A stretch of DNA of 64,000 bases from Candidatus Zixiibacteriota bacterium (GCA_024276275.1 JAJRXM010000049.1:62001-126000); one strand, 5' to 3'. Positions 53,957-63,503 are shown, numbered from the stretch's first letter. Made by a program: numbers and translations. The notes: a model not told the origin generated them from the sequence alone.

Positions 53957-54489
53957 GCTGTAATAAATATGAACAAGATCTGTTTGAGTCGTTTGGTGTT
54001 GACTCACTCTCTGATGAACTAAAAAAACATATTCAAACTTGTGCATCTTGTAATGACATTTTTAATAACTTACAATCGGTAACATCTGAAATTGGTTCTG
54101 ATGATTTGTTTTATGAATCGGATGAAGTTGTTGCCAAAAGAGTTGATGCCGTTAATACCAAAATTGATGAGCTCGAATTATTTAAGGTAATTGATCCGAA
54201 GACTAGATGGAAATCGTATGTACCTATGGCAGCAGCCCTCTTTTTGATTGTCGGTGTCGGCTTGATTACAAAATTAACATTACATTTTGACGGTTCTATT
54301 CAGTCAGCAGATAATTCCAAACCTGAAATTACATTTGTATCATTAACCGATGATGACACAAAATCACTCGCCGAAATTGATATCTCTGAATTTGTTGATG
54401 ATTACAATACCGAATTTTCTCTTGATGAAATGTCAGAAGAGGAATATAAGTATCTGGAAGAAAATCTTAATATTGGAGAAATTCTCTAA
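53953..54489 (+). CDS. Anti-sigma factor with zinc-finger (ZAS) domain
   Basis: The 178-residue protein begins MSCNKYEQDLFESFGVDSL... and has the ZAS motif HIQTCASC (H-x3-C-x2-C) near residue 30. One membrane helix follows (YVPMAAALFLIVGVGLITKL, residues 92-112), then an acidic periplasmic tail of about 65 residues. This layout is that of a membrane-bound anti-sigma factor for the upstream ECF sigma. I chose ATG 53953, in an ATGA overlap, over a GTG nine bases earlier. The acidic tail (DEMSEEEYKYLEENL) is unusually negative. Confidence 0.88.
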   Translation: MSCNKYEQDLFESFGVDSLSDELKKHIQTCASCNDIFNNLQSVTSEIGSDDLFYESDEVVAKRVDAVNTKIDELELFKVIDPKTRWKSYVPMAAALFLIVGVGLITKLTLHFDGSIQSADNSKPEITFVSLTDDDTKSLAEIDISEFVDDYNTEFSLDEMSEEEYKYLEENLNIGEIL

Positions 54490-55085
54490 TGCGAAAATAT
54501 CTAGTTTTTATACTTTTTATTTTTATTGTATCAGGGATAGATACGCAATTGTTTGCTCAACACAGAGGTGATATAATTATAGCACAACAGGGACAGCGCG
54601 ACATAGGACAACGTGATCAAAGACGCGGTAATAATCCCCGCCAAAGAGACAGGCAGAAAGATCGACCGAATATCAAACAAAGAAGAGCATTGGAAGATTT
54701 AAAAAGATTTGAACGACTTCGTATGCTGAAACTTTTAGACTTGCTCAATCTTGATGAAAATACTGAGGCACGGGTAATTCCGCATATTCGGAAATTTCAT
54801 AAACAGATGTTTGGATTTATTAAAGAACACGAGGTAATGATAAACCAACTGGCTAACGGACTAAAAAAACACAAATTTTCAGACGATGAAATTATTGAAA
54901 GAATTATTGAAATAGACCAATTAGAACGGAAACGCCAGGACAGAATCGGTGAGTTTCACCGACAGGCAAAAGAAGTATTAACAGCTGAGCAATTAGGTAA
55001 GTTGTATGTTTTTCAGGCTCGGTTTGGAGCCGAAGTGCGTGAAAAAATGCGGGACTTTAAAAAAGCTCAAGATAAACGTCCTTAA
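54489..55085 (+). CDS. Periplasmic Spy/CpxP-like helical protein 1
   Basis: This 198-residue exported protein has a signal peptide (FILFIFIVSGIDTQLFAQ), an Arg/Gln/Asp-rich low-complexity stretch (RDQRRGNNPRQRDRQKDR) and a helical domain. That domain reads LLDLLNLDENTEARVIPHIRK... and ends AKEVLTAEQLGKLYVFQARFG, with the LTxxQ motif of the Spy/CpxP/ZraP group. Its start overlaps the anti-sigma stop (TAATG). In related operons such proteins sense metals or misfolded proteins and act on the anti-sigma factor. That role here is an inference. Confidence 0.72.
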   Translation: MRKYLVFILFIFIVSGIDTQLFAQHRGDIIIAQQGQRDIGQRDQRRGNNPRQRDRQKDRPNIKQRRALEDLKRFERLRMLKLLDLLNLDENTEARVIPHIRKFHKQMFGFIKEHEVMINQLANGLKKHKFSDDEIIERIIEIDQLERKRQDRIGEFHRQAKEVLTAEQLGKLYVFQARFGAEVREKMRDFKKAQDKRP

Positions 55086-55131
55086 AATATAACTGATAAC
55101 TATCTTGTAAACTATATACAAAGGAGTAAAC

Positions 55132-55650
55132 ATGAAAAAGGTAATAATCTTAACTCTTTTATCTGCTCTCTTTATAGCAGGCATTGCCTATGCTCTACCG
55201 GGACGGGGAGATCGAGGACACAAACTCGGACAAAAATCAAACGGTTTGATGATGATTTTAAAAATGAAAGATAAGCTAGAACTCAACGACAAACAAACCG
55301 AGCAGCTTGAAAATATGGCTGTTGATTTTAGAATACAACAGATTGATTTACGTGCTGAAATTCAAAAAGAAAAAGTTCTCATGAGATATCTTATGCGTAA
55401 TGACGATGCTGCCGAGAAAGAAGTATTTGATAAAATTGATAAAATTGCAGGACTCAAAGCTGATAGTAAAAAACTTAGATTTAGTCAACGCAAAGCTGTT
55501 CAAAATATCTTAACCGATGAACAGTCTGAAAAACTTCAGGAACTTCGCAAGAAACATCGGTTTATGGGCAAATCGGACGGTGACTGTGAACATCCTCCTG
55601 AGTTTGGACCTCAAGGTAGAAACTTCAAAGGCAATCCTCATAGATTATAG
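55132..55650 (+). CDS. Periplasmic Spy/CpxP-like helical protein 2
   Basis: The 172-residue product has a signal peptide (LTLLSALFIAGIAYALPG). It then has a helical domain with LKMKDKLELNDKQTEQLENMAVDFRI and a second LTDEQSEKLQELRKKHR motif, both of the LTxxQ type (L-N-D-K-Q and L-T-D-E-Q). The C-terminal tail (GDCEHPPEFGPQGR) has a possible metal-binding Cys-Glu-His. It is 46 nt after protein 1, with AAAGGAG upstream of its ATG. The ECF operon ends with an intrinsic terminator. Confidence 0.8.
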   Translation: MKKVIILTLLSALFIAGIAYALPGRGDRGHKLGQKSNGLMMILKMKDKLELNDKQTEQLENMAVDFRIQQIDLRAEIQKEKVLMRYLMRNDDAAEKEVFDKIDKIAGLKADSKKLRFSQRKAVQNILTDEQSEKLQELRKKHRFMGKSDGDCEHPPEFGPQGRNFKGNPHRL

Positions 55651-55689
55651 CAGAGTTAGAATTTAAAGGCAGATAACTGTACTGCCACT

Positions 55690-55720
55690 AAAAGGGAACA
55701 GATTTTTCTGTTCCCTTTTT
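55690..55720 (+). terminator. Intrinsic terminator after the Spy-like gene
   Basis: AAAAGGGAACAG pairs with CTGTTCCCTTTT around ATTTTT, followed by T. Confidence 0.93.
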
Positions 55721-55766
55721 AAACACCTGGAATTCTGCCAAAATGACGGTCGCATGCCGTTTTTGC

Positions 55767-55795
55767 TTGACTATTACATTGTTTTCTGACATATT
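55767..55795 (+). promoter_or_regulatory. Promoter giving a possibly leaderless rnr transcript
   Basis: TTGACT (55767-55772), a 17-bp spacer and CATATT (55790-55795). The ATG at 55802 is only 6 bases beyond the -10 box, and there is no Shine-Dalgarno. Transcription would start at or next to the AUG. Confidence 0.5.
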
Positions 55796-55801
55796 TGTCA
55801 T

Positions 55802-58021
55802 ATGAAAATATCCCCACAAGAAATTATACAATTTATCAAAGCAAAATCAGACCATCCGATGAAAATGAAAGAGCTGTCGCATGCTCTCGGATTAACAAGC
55901 AGTGACTACGCATCGTTTCGCAATGCAGTCAAAAAGCTTATCGCATCAGGCGAACTGATTAAACTGAAACGCGGACGAATTGGCATTGCCGAAGAACTCA
56001 ATGTTCGGGTAGGTACTATATCTGTTGCCAAGGGTGGATTCGGGTTCTTAATGACCGAGGGAATAGACGATGATCTGTTTATTGCTCAGTCAAAACTTCT
56101 AACCGCATTAGACGGCGACAAAGTAATGGCACGCATCGACGGTATCGAAGGCGGGCGACAAACAGGAACAGTTATAAAAATCATTGAAAGAGGAATACGA
56201 AATATTGTCGGACTGTTTCAAAAATCACCGACCTTTTCATTTGTCGTTCCTGATAATAAAAAAATACAGCGTGATATTTATATCCCTACAAAACTTTCGA
56301 TAAAAGCCAAAGACGGTCAGAAGGTCGTTTGTGTCATTACCGAATGGGATGATCCAAACCGAAACCCCGAAGGTGAAATTACCGAGATACTTGGGTTCCC
56401 GGGGCAACCTCGTGTAGATATGTTGGCTGTCATTAAATCGTATGACTTACCCGAGGCATTTCCCGAAGAAGTTTTAGACGAAGCAGAAATAGAATCTGCA
56501 AAACTAGATGAGATTACTGTAGATGAAAGAATTGATTTAACTAAAGAGTGCATTTATACAATAGATCCGGAAGATGCCAAAGATCATGATGACGCTATCT
56601 CAGTAATAAAATTAGAAAAAGGATTTAGACTGTCAGTACATATTGCCGATGTTTCGCATTATGTTACCGAAGGAAGTGAACTTGATAAAGAGGCATTCAA
56701 AAGGGGAAATTCGGTTTATCTGCCCGGGATGGTTGTACCGATGCTTCCGGAGGTTCTTTCTAATAATATCTGCTCATTAAAACTGAATAAAAAACGTCTG
56801 GCTCATTCGGTCTCTATAGATTTTGATAAAAGAGGGAAGATGCTGAATTTTTCATTTTCCGATACTCTTATAAAATCAAATGCAAAATTAAGTTATGAAG
56901 ATGTTCAGGAGTATTTTGATTCGGGTGAAGTAACAGCAAAAATAAGAAAAGTAAAAGAAAATTTAGATACAGCCCGTGAACTGGCAAATATCCTGACCTA
57001 TAAAAGAATTTCCGACGGGTCTTTGGATTTTGATTTACCCGAATCAAATATAATTTTAAATAAAAACGGCGAGGTCATAGACCTTGCGGCTAAAATCCGT
57101 TTGGAATCGCATCGTTTAGTCGAAGAGTTTATGCTGGCAGCAAATCAGGCAGTCGCATTACATTTGTTCCGTAATGCTCAGCCGTTTTTATATCGGGTTC
57201 ATGAAAAACCGGATAGCGATAGACTACAGGAATTTTCTTAATTGATGAAAAGAATCGGCTTTTCATTTCCAATTTCAAAAAATATGTCTCCTAAACTCTT
57301 TTCCCGTTTCTTGGGTAAAGTACAGGATGACCCCAAGGCAGACTATATCAACGAATTGCTTTTGCGTTCAATGAGCAAGGCTGTCTATCAACGGGAGAAC
57401 CTCGGACATTTTGGATTAGCGTTTAAGTATTATACACATTTTACTTCTCCGATACGTCGGTATGCTGATTTGGTAGTGCATAGGCTGCTCAGAAAATTGA
57501 AAAACGGCAAGTATCCACCTGCTTTTGCCAAAAAAGTTCCCACGTATATCGACCGAGTTGCCAAACAATGTTCAGCTACCGAAAGGGTAGCCACAAAAGC
57601 AGAGCGGGATGCGGTCAAAATAAAACAGATTTCCTTTATGGCAAACCATGTCGGAGATGAATATCCGGGTGTTATTACCGGGGTTATGTCTTATGGTTTT
57701 TTTGTACGTCTCGATGAGATGGGTGTCGAGGGGATGGTGCGAATGTCAACGATTGATGATGACTATTATATTTTTGATGAATCGCATTACCGCATAGTCG
57801 GCAGAAGGCGCGGGAAAATCTATCAGCTCGGGGATAAAGTTCAAGTTGGCGTTTTAAAAGTTAATAAAACAGCAGCCGAAATGGACCTGTTTGTTGTTAT
57901 GTCTGAAAAAGAAAAATCTTCAAAAAAACAATCAGCTAAATTTAAAATGGATAAAAAAAATAATTCACAAAAATATCAGACCAAAAAATTTGTAAAACAG
58001 AAACAAAAAAACAAAAAATGA
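55802..58021 (+). CDS. rnr: Ribonuclease R, interrupted by one in-frame TAA
   Basis: RNase R degrades structured RNA 3' to 5'. The full form is 739 codons with an N-terminal winged helix, cold-shock domains (VGTISVAKGGFGFLMTEG) and the RNB catalytic domain. RNB motifs are IDPEDAKDHDDAISVIKL (catalytic Asps), VHIADVSHYV, SNNICSLKLNKKRLAHSV and YTHFTSPIRRYADLVVHRLL. The C-terminal S1 domain (EYPGVITGVMSYGFFVRL) and a Lys-rich tail complete it. TAA at 57239-57241 follows DSDRLQEFS. The same frame goes on LMKRIGFSF, as expected, so no bases are missing. A TTG right after the stop, with AGGA 10 bases upstream, could allow re-initiation. Without readthrough, the final RNB segment and S1 would be missing from the first product. 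Confidence 0.92.
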
Positions 58022-59427
58022 AAAATAATGTAGTCATACTTTCCGGAAATAACATTGCTCTTTCGATGGAATGGGATAAGATAGGGACTGTCGTCAGTGA
58101 GCTATCTGAACTATATCAAATAGTCAAAGAAACCGAGATAGATTTAATTATTGTCGGTCAGGATAGAATTGATCTCCGTTCGCAAGTTGCGGTCAAAATA
58201 AGAAGATATAACGGACTGACTGATATTTGGAAAGTAACCCAAGGTAATTATGATGAGGCAGACTTAGAAAATCATTTTGACGGCTCTTTTTCAATCGAAA
58301 TCGGCAAAACAGGAATCATAAAAAAAGTCAAGCAGATATTGCATTCCAAAGAACTGCTTTCTAAATACAACATAATCGCCCGTTCATCAAAAATGAAACT
58401 GATAGCTGAAACCGTTCATCGTATAGCACCGACAGATGTACCGGTATTAATTGTCGGACCGTCAGGAGCAGGTAAAGAATTAGTCGCAAAAGCAATTCAT
58501 CTTGATTCACTAAGAGAGAACGATTCATTTGTTGCGGTTAATTGCGGTGCTATTGCTGAAGGAATTTTAGAGTCAGAATTGTTTGGACATGAAAAAGGTG
58601 CCTTTACAGGTTCTGTTTCAAAAAGGGAAGGACTGTTTAAAAAAGCTGACAACGGTATTATATTTTTAGATGAAATCGGTGAGACTAAACCTGAGATGCA
58701 GGTAAAACTGCTGCGAGTTTTAGAAGACGGTACCTATTACCCGGTCGGCTCATCAAATGCCCAACATACCAATGTTCGTATTGTATCTGCTACAAATAGA
58801 GATTTGTTAGAAGCTATTGCAGAAAAAAAATTCAGAGAAGATTTATATTTCAGAATCGGTGTTGTAAAAATTACCCTCCCGCCTCTTTTTGAACGCAAGG
58901 CTGATATTCAACCGCTGATAAAACATTTTTGGAGAACAGAAAAACTTGATTATTCCGACTCTGCATTGGAACTGCTTATGCAGTATGATTGGCCGGGTAA
59001 TGTACGGCAGTTGAAAAATTTTACCGATAGAATGATTGCTTTCAGACAAAAAGGGATTGTAGATGAAAAGGATGTCAGGCAATTTATTGAAGAACAGCAT
59101 TCTCAAGGTACAAACCTACCGGTTTCTACGGGGAAAACATCAGAAGAAGCCGGACAGGAGCTCATATATCATGCAATTCTTTCATTAGGTTCTGAAATAA
59201 AAATGCTTCGTGATCTTATACTCTCTCATCTACCTAGTACAAATCCAAATGCAATACAACCCGATTCACCAGAAGCAGTAAAAGGCATGACTGTTGACCA
59301 GATGGAAAAAATGATGATTCGTCAGGTGCTGCTTGAAACTGACGGAAACCGTAAAGAGGCAGCCAAAAAACTGGGAATGGGTGAGCGGACTTTATATAGA
59401 AAATTAAGTAAATATAATTTGAGCTAA
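58018..59427 (+). CDS. Sigma54-dependent transcriptional activator (AAA+, Fis-type HTH)
   Basis: This 469-residue protein has an N-terminal region of about 120 residues resembling a degenerate receiver (IDLIIVGQDRIDLR, without the usual Asp/Lys set). Next is the AAA+ domain: Walker A VGPSGAGKELVAKAIH, the sigma54-contact loop GHEKGAFTGS (one change from GAFTGA), Walker B GIIFLDEIGE and the FREDLYFRIGVVKITLPPL sensor region. A Fis-type HTH ends it (GNRKEAAKKLGMGERTLYRKL). The signal it senses is unknown. Its ATG overlaps the rnr stop (ATGA) and an envelope gene cluster follows 2 nt later. Confidence 0.92.
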   Translation: MKNNVVILSGNNIALSMEWDKIGTVVSELSELYQIVKETEIDLIIVGQDRIDLRSQVAVKIRRYNGLTDIWKVTQGNYDEADLENHFDGSFSIEIGKTGIIKKVKQILHSKELLSKYNIIARSSKMKLIAETVHRIAPTDVPVLIVGPSGAGKELVAKAIHLDSLRENDSFVAVNCGAIAEGILESELFGHEKGAFTGSVSKREGLFKKADNGIIFLDEIGETKPEMQVKLLRVLEDGTYYPVGSSNAQHTNVRIVSATNRDLLEAIAEKKFREDLYFRIGVVKITLPPLFERKADIQPLIKHFWRTEKLDYSDSALELLMQYDWPGNVRQLKNFTDRMIAFRQKGIVDEKDVRQFIEEQHSQGTNLPVSTGKTSEEAGQELIYHAILSLGSEIKMLRDLILSHLPSTNPNAIQPDSPEAVKGMTVDQMEKMMIRQVLLETDGNRKEAAKKLGMGERTLYRKLSKYNLS

Positions 59428-59429
59428 TC

Positions 59430-61055
59430 TTGAAAATCAAATTCACGTTTTTATTTCTTCTTTTTTTATATACAACTGAATTTGTCTGGGGAATACAACA
59501 GATAGAAACAGTTGTATTTCCGTCAGAAGATGAAATAGCCGAGGCTTGTTCTTTGGGTGAAATAAGTTTTGAACAGTTTCTGATTTTGACCGAACTGATT
59601 GCAAATAGAGTGAATCCGTCATCTTTTTTACTTGAAGAAATCCCTCGTGATTTATTACGGTTTGATACTGCAAAGACAACATCAAACAATCTTGAACAAA
59701 TGCAGTATTTTCTTGAAAGTCGTAATCAAAAAAAGGCAAGCGTAACAATTAGAAATCAGTATTCTTCATATCTTAATGAAGAGGCTCGGTCACGTTATCA
59801 ATCGTCTGTAACATTTCAAAAAGAGCAATTTGAATTTAACAGCATTATTAGAAAAGAATTCTCAGGAAGAGAAAGATTTACAATACGATACTTAGCGTAT
59901 ATTTCGCAAGACCGAAAGCGAACCGTTATAGCGGGGAATTTTTCCAAACGGTTTGGTCTCGGTGGAATTATAGGCTATCGCAGTAAAATCTTATCATATT
60001 CAGATAATATAGATACAGAATCATTTTTGTTTCCTGACTATGGCGGGTTTAACGGTCTTTATGCAAAGGTAAATAAGAGCGGGTATGCTTTTCAATCTGT
60101 GATTTCATATCATAGAAACAGCAATTTTTCAATTTTTACAAACGCATTCATGCTAAGCGACAACAATAAAAATTTACCTTCTCTTATTGTCGGGTTGCAT
60201 GCATTAAAAAACAGAAGTCTCAATAATAATTTCTATGACATCAAAACCGGACTCTACAAAAATTTTAAATACACAAATGGGCAAATTTCTACAGAGCTTG
60301 TCGCGGAATTTAATAAACAAAACAACAGCTCTGCTCTTTTAATTGACGGAAAGCATAAGTCTAAAAAACTATATCTTACCTATGCTTTTTGGAACTATGG
60401 GGAAGCATATCTAAATATCGCAGGTGGGAGTAAAACTTCTTTAATCTCTGAATATGTAACGATAGACAATATCAAACAATCAATCCTCAGTAAACGCTCA
60501 AACCAAACCGGTGGACTGATAAAAACCAAACTGCGGGTTAGTACAAATTGGCAAATCGACATAGCATCACTATATGCCTACAAAAATTCTGACACAACCG
60601 AAATGCAACTGTTTACTCAGCTCACCAGAAAACTTTCAGCTTCAGCCAAAATATCAATTGATGTATTACATCGAAATAAAAATAGAAATAAATTAACAGA
60701 CAACACTTCATATAGGAAAAATCAAAGCAGGTTGATGCTCGTTTACAACCCGGATAATCTCTATGTAAGAAGTTATATACAGTACTCCCATAAAACTGAT
60801 AAACCTAGATATGTCGGGTTTTTCTCGGAGATAAAACAGTATTCCAAAAACTACGGCCTCCTGCATCTTTGGTTGAGTCTTAGTGAAATTAACAGCAACA
60901 CAAAACAACTTGATTATTTTTATGGTTTTATAAAGAATGAAATAGATTTGTTTGATTCTCTGTCAGTCAGTTTTAAATTGAGTCACCGATATAAAAGATC
61001 GGCAACCGATAAAAATGTCAATCAATTTTCTCTCAATATGAATTGGCAAATATGA
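59430..61055 (+). CDS. Outer membrane beta-barrel protein with N-terminal helical segment, unknown family
   Basis: The 541-residue product has a signal peptide (FTFLFLLFLYTTEFVWG) and an N-terminal helical segment (SEDEIAEACSLGEISFEQFLILTELIANRV) that may be helix-hairpin-helix-like. About 400 residues of amphipathic beta-strands follow, with repeated 10-residue strand pairs rich in Tyr/Ser/Lys (FTIRYLAYIS, QKKASVTIRNQYSSYL, FGLGGIIGYRS, ISIDVLHRNKN). They end FSLNMNWQI, an aromatic C-terminal strand. It is likely an outer membrane barrel. TTG start, 2 nt after the activator gene. I do not recognise a named family. Confidence 0.65.
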   Translation: MKIKFTFLFLLFLYTTEFVWGIQQIETVVFPSEDEIAEACSLGEISFEQFLILTELIANRVNPSSFLLEEIPRDLLRFDTAKTTSNNLEQMQYFLESRNQKKASVTIRNQYSSYLNEEARSRYQSSVTFQKEQFEFNSIIRKEFSGRERFTIRYLAYISQDRKRTVIAGNFSKRFGLGGIIGYRSKILSYSDNIDTESFLFPDYGGFNGLYAKVNKSGYAFQSVISYHRNSNFSIFTNAFMLSDNNKNLPSLIVGLHALKNRSLNNNFYDIKTGLYKNFKYTNGQISTELVAEFNKQNNSSALLIDGKHKSKKLYLTYAFWNYGEAYLNIAGGSKTSLISEYVTIDNIKQSILSKRSNQTGGLIKTKLRVSTNWQIDIASLYAYKNSDTTEMQLFTQLTRKLSASAKISIDVLHRNKNRNKLTDNTSYRKNQSRLMLVYNPDNLYVRSYIQYSHKTDKPRYVGFFSEIKQYSKNYGLLHLWLSLSEINSNTKQLDYFYGFIKNEIDLFDSLSVSFKLSHRYKRSATDKNVNQFSLNMNWQI

Positions 61056-62668
61056 AATTTTATCTGTTACTATTGATTCTTATAACTAATACTGCTTCAG
61101 CTAATTTAGTTATCAACGAGGTTCTTTCAAATGAACCCGGTTCCTCTACATCGCTTGAGTGGTTTGAGCTTCAGAATAACTCCGATACTACTATGCAATT
61201 GTCTGATTACATTTTAGTAATCAATTCAGACACAATAATTTTACCCTCTAGAATTATTCCACCGAATTCTTATCTTATAATCTGTAAACAACTATTTTGG
61301 GGATCAAATAATAATAGTTTTGAATCTTATTGGGGAAACGGTACAAATGTGTGGGGAGATTCTGAATATGAATTTTTAACTCCTGAACCGATTGAGCTAT
61401 CATTCTCTCTGTCAAACAATTTTGGAACTATCCAACTGTTACAAAATCTGAATATAGTTTCAACTTTCAGTTGGGAAGAGAAAGGGGCAGATGCTTTCTC
61501 GTGGGAGAGAAAATATACCGATTCTTTGCCTATCATGCAGTCAATCTCAAAAATAGGTTCAACCCCGGGTTATCTGAATTCGGTTACACCTGTTGAAAAA
61601 GATTTAGCTGTAGAATTATATTCTCTTGTCATGGAAAATTTCAACCCGATATATAGATTTACTATTACCAACAGAGGTTTGACTGATATTACCGACGGTA
61701 TGTTACATATTTACGATTCATCTTTTACAACATTGACAAACTCGACAAATATTCCTCTTATTCAAAGAGATTCAGTTATAGAAATAGAAACAATTCTTAA
61801 CTATACTCCTGTTCAACTCTATGAAACTCTTACTGCTATTGTAGCAACACCTTTTGATTTACGAACCACCAATGATACTATATATTTTACAGCAGTCTCA
61901 CAACAATACCCGCCGATTATTATTTCAGAATTTTTGGCAAACCCGCAGGGTGACAAACATCCTGAGTGGGTAGAAATCTATAACAGGTCAAACGAGCAGA
62001 TAGACTTGCAAAATTGGTCTATCGGGGATTCTGTTAAGAGCAATCAGGTAACAACTCAATCGTTTTTCGTAGCACCGAATCAATTTATTGTTTTAACAAA
62101 ATCAAAAGTTAATTTTCTGAATGAATATCCTCAGTTTAACGGTATAGTCTTTGAACTCGATAGTTGGGCGGTGCTTAACAACGAATCGGATAAATTAAAA
62201 CTGCTTGATGATAACAATATTGTCGCAGATAATTATTCCTACGATATGTTATACGATGATAACTATACTGTATCCCGAAACCTTGAAAACGGTTTATATG
62301 ACTGGGGAAGGTCATCAGATCAGTATGGAACTCCCGGCTATGAAAACAGTCTCTCTACGGTCAATAACAATTCGTCGGTTGCAATAAATCTCAGTTCAAA
62401 ATATATTTCACCCGACGGTGACGGATTCGAGGATGAATTGAGAATTTCAATCAATGTTCCGCAATCTGATAGTTATACATTAAAACTATATGATATAAAC
62501 GGTAATATCGTTCATACGTTTTATCCAGCTACTGCATATATTTCGAATGAATTTGTTTGGAACGGTCTTTCATCCGATAACGTAAGACTGCCTATCGGTA
62601 TCTATATTCTCTACCTATCAACAGAAGAAGGGTTAAGCACAAAGGAGACAATCGTAATTGCAAGGTAG
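61052..62668 (+). CDS. Exported protein with two lamin-tail domains
   Basis: ATG 61052 sits in an ATGA overlap with the barrel gene. The 538-residue protein has a signal peptide (FYLLLLILITNTASA) and a first lamin-tail-like domain (LVINEVLSNEPGSSTSLEWFELQNNSDTTMQLSDYILVI). A second one is near residue 290 (IISEFLANPQGDKHPEWVEIYNRSNEQIDLQNWSIGD). A C-terminal FlgD-like Ig domain (ISPDGDGFEDELRISINV, WNGLSSDNVRLPIGIYILYL) resembles T9SS-type tails. The domains are typical of FCB secreted proteins with nuclease, protease or adhesive partners. No catalytic motif is present. Confidence 0.8.
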   Translation: MKFYLLLLILITNTASANLVINEVLSNEPGSSTSLEWFELQNNSDTTMQLSDYILVINSDTIILPSRIIPPNSYLIICKQLFWGSNNNSFESYWGNGTNVWGDSEYEFLTPEPIELSFSLSNNFGTIQLLQNLNIVSTFSWEEKGADAFSWERKYTDSLPIMQSISKIGSTPGYLNSVTPVEKDLAVELYSLVMENFNPIYRFTITNRGLTDITDGMLHIYDSSFTTLTNSTNIPLIQRDSVIEIETILNYTPVQLYETLTAIVATPFDLRTTNDTIYFTAVSQQYPPIIISEFLANPQGDKHPEWVEIYNRSNEQIDLQNWSIGDSVKSNQVTTQSFFVAPNQFIVLTKSKVNFLNEYPQFNGIVFELDSWAVLNNESDKLKLLDDNNIVADNYSYDMLYDDNYTVSRNLENGLYDWGRSSDQYGTPGYENSLSTVNNNSSVAINLSSKYISPDGDGFEDELRISINVPQSDSYTLKLYDINGNIVHTFYPATAYISNEFVWNGLSSDNVRLPIGIYILYLSTEEGLSTKETIVIAR

Positions 62669-63470
62669 AATAATAAGTTATCTTTTGTTATCTATATTCT
62701 GTTTCTCAACCGTTATGGCAGAGTTTCCTACATCACGTACTGATGCTTTAGGAGGAACTGTTGTTCTGTCAACACCGACACCATCGGAACAACTTATTAG
62801 CGGTGCTAAGCTATCTCAGACAGAAAAATTGTCCGTTGATTTTGGCTATAAACGGCAATATAATTTAAAAGAGCTGGACCTTATCTATTCGGCAGTTTCT
62901 TATAGATTAAAAAACTATAATTTTATCGCCGGTTTTTCACAACTTGGCGACCCGGAACTCTATACCCAAAAAACTATACGACTCGGTTTTTTGTACTCAA
63001 ATTCATTTTTCACAATCGGTAATTTTCTAACTGGTCAGTTTCATAATTTTAATAATCGGTACAACTCTATTAGTAGAGTTTCTTATGGAATCTCAATGCA
63101 GTATCGTCATAAGTTTTTTATTATCAGTGCTGTTCTAGACAATATCAATCGACCGTCTTTTAACGAAAGTTCAATAAAAGCAAATCGAAAACTTACTTTG
63201 TTTGGAGAAATTTTAGGGAAAGGAAAATATAAAACAACTTTGAAACTTTCTAAATTATCGCAAAATAAAAAAAGTTTCGGAATCGGTGAATCTGTAAAGA
63301 TTTCTAAATATAGCAGTATCCTTTTCGGCTTTTCAACAGCACCGATTGAATTCGGGGGAGGAGTTGATCTGAAATTACATAACAACAGCTTTATTTACAA
63401 CAGTTCCTACCATCCTGTATTAGGATTGACTCACTCAGTCAGTTTTCTTCTGTATATATTTGATAATTGA
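62658..63470 (+). CDS. Putative outer membrane protein, PorV-like
   Basis: The 270-residue product starts at TTG 62658 (AAAGGAG lies 10 nt upstream and overlaps the end of the lamin-tail gene). It has a signal peptide (YLLLSIFCFSTVMA). SRTDALGGTVVLS resembles the 'aDalGGa' motif of the PorV/PorQ/UPF0164 outer membrane proteins. Strand-like segments (RLGFLYSNSFFTIGNFL, YGISMQYRHKFFIISAVLDNI) end in a barrel-like C-terminus, SVSFLLYIF. In Bacteroidetes such proteins aid type IX cargo release. Here that is an inference from the neighbouring lamin-tail/FlgD-Ig gene. Confidence 0.6.
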   Translation: MQGRIISYLLLSIFCFSTVMAEFPTSRTDALGGTVVLSTPTPSEQLISGAKLSQTEKLSVDFGYKRQYNLKELDLIYSAVSYRLKNYNFIAGFSQLGDPELYTQKTIRLGFLYSNSFFTIGNFLTGQFHNFNNRYNSISRVSYGISMQYRHKFFIISAVLDNINRPSFNESSIKANRKLTLFGEILGKGKYKTTLKLSKLSQNKKSFGIGESVKISKYSSILFGFSTAPIEFGGGVDLKLHNNSFIYNSSYHPVLGLTHSVSFLLYIFDN

Positions 63471-63503
63471 TATTTCATATAAAATTGAGTATCTTTTAAA
63501 ACT

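Noticed and set aside
4541-58021. A genetic code with TAA or TGA reassigned
   Set aside because: TAA and TGA end most genes here at normal positions, often with TAATG or ATGA overlaps and terminators just after. A global reassignment is not possible; only isolated in-frame stops are seen.
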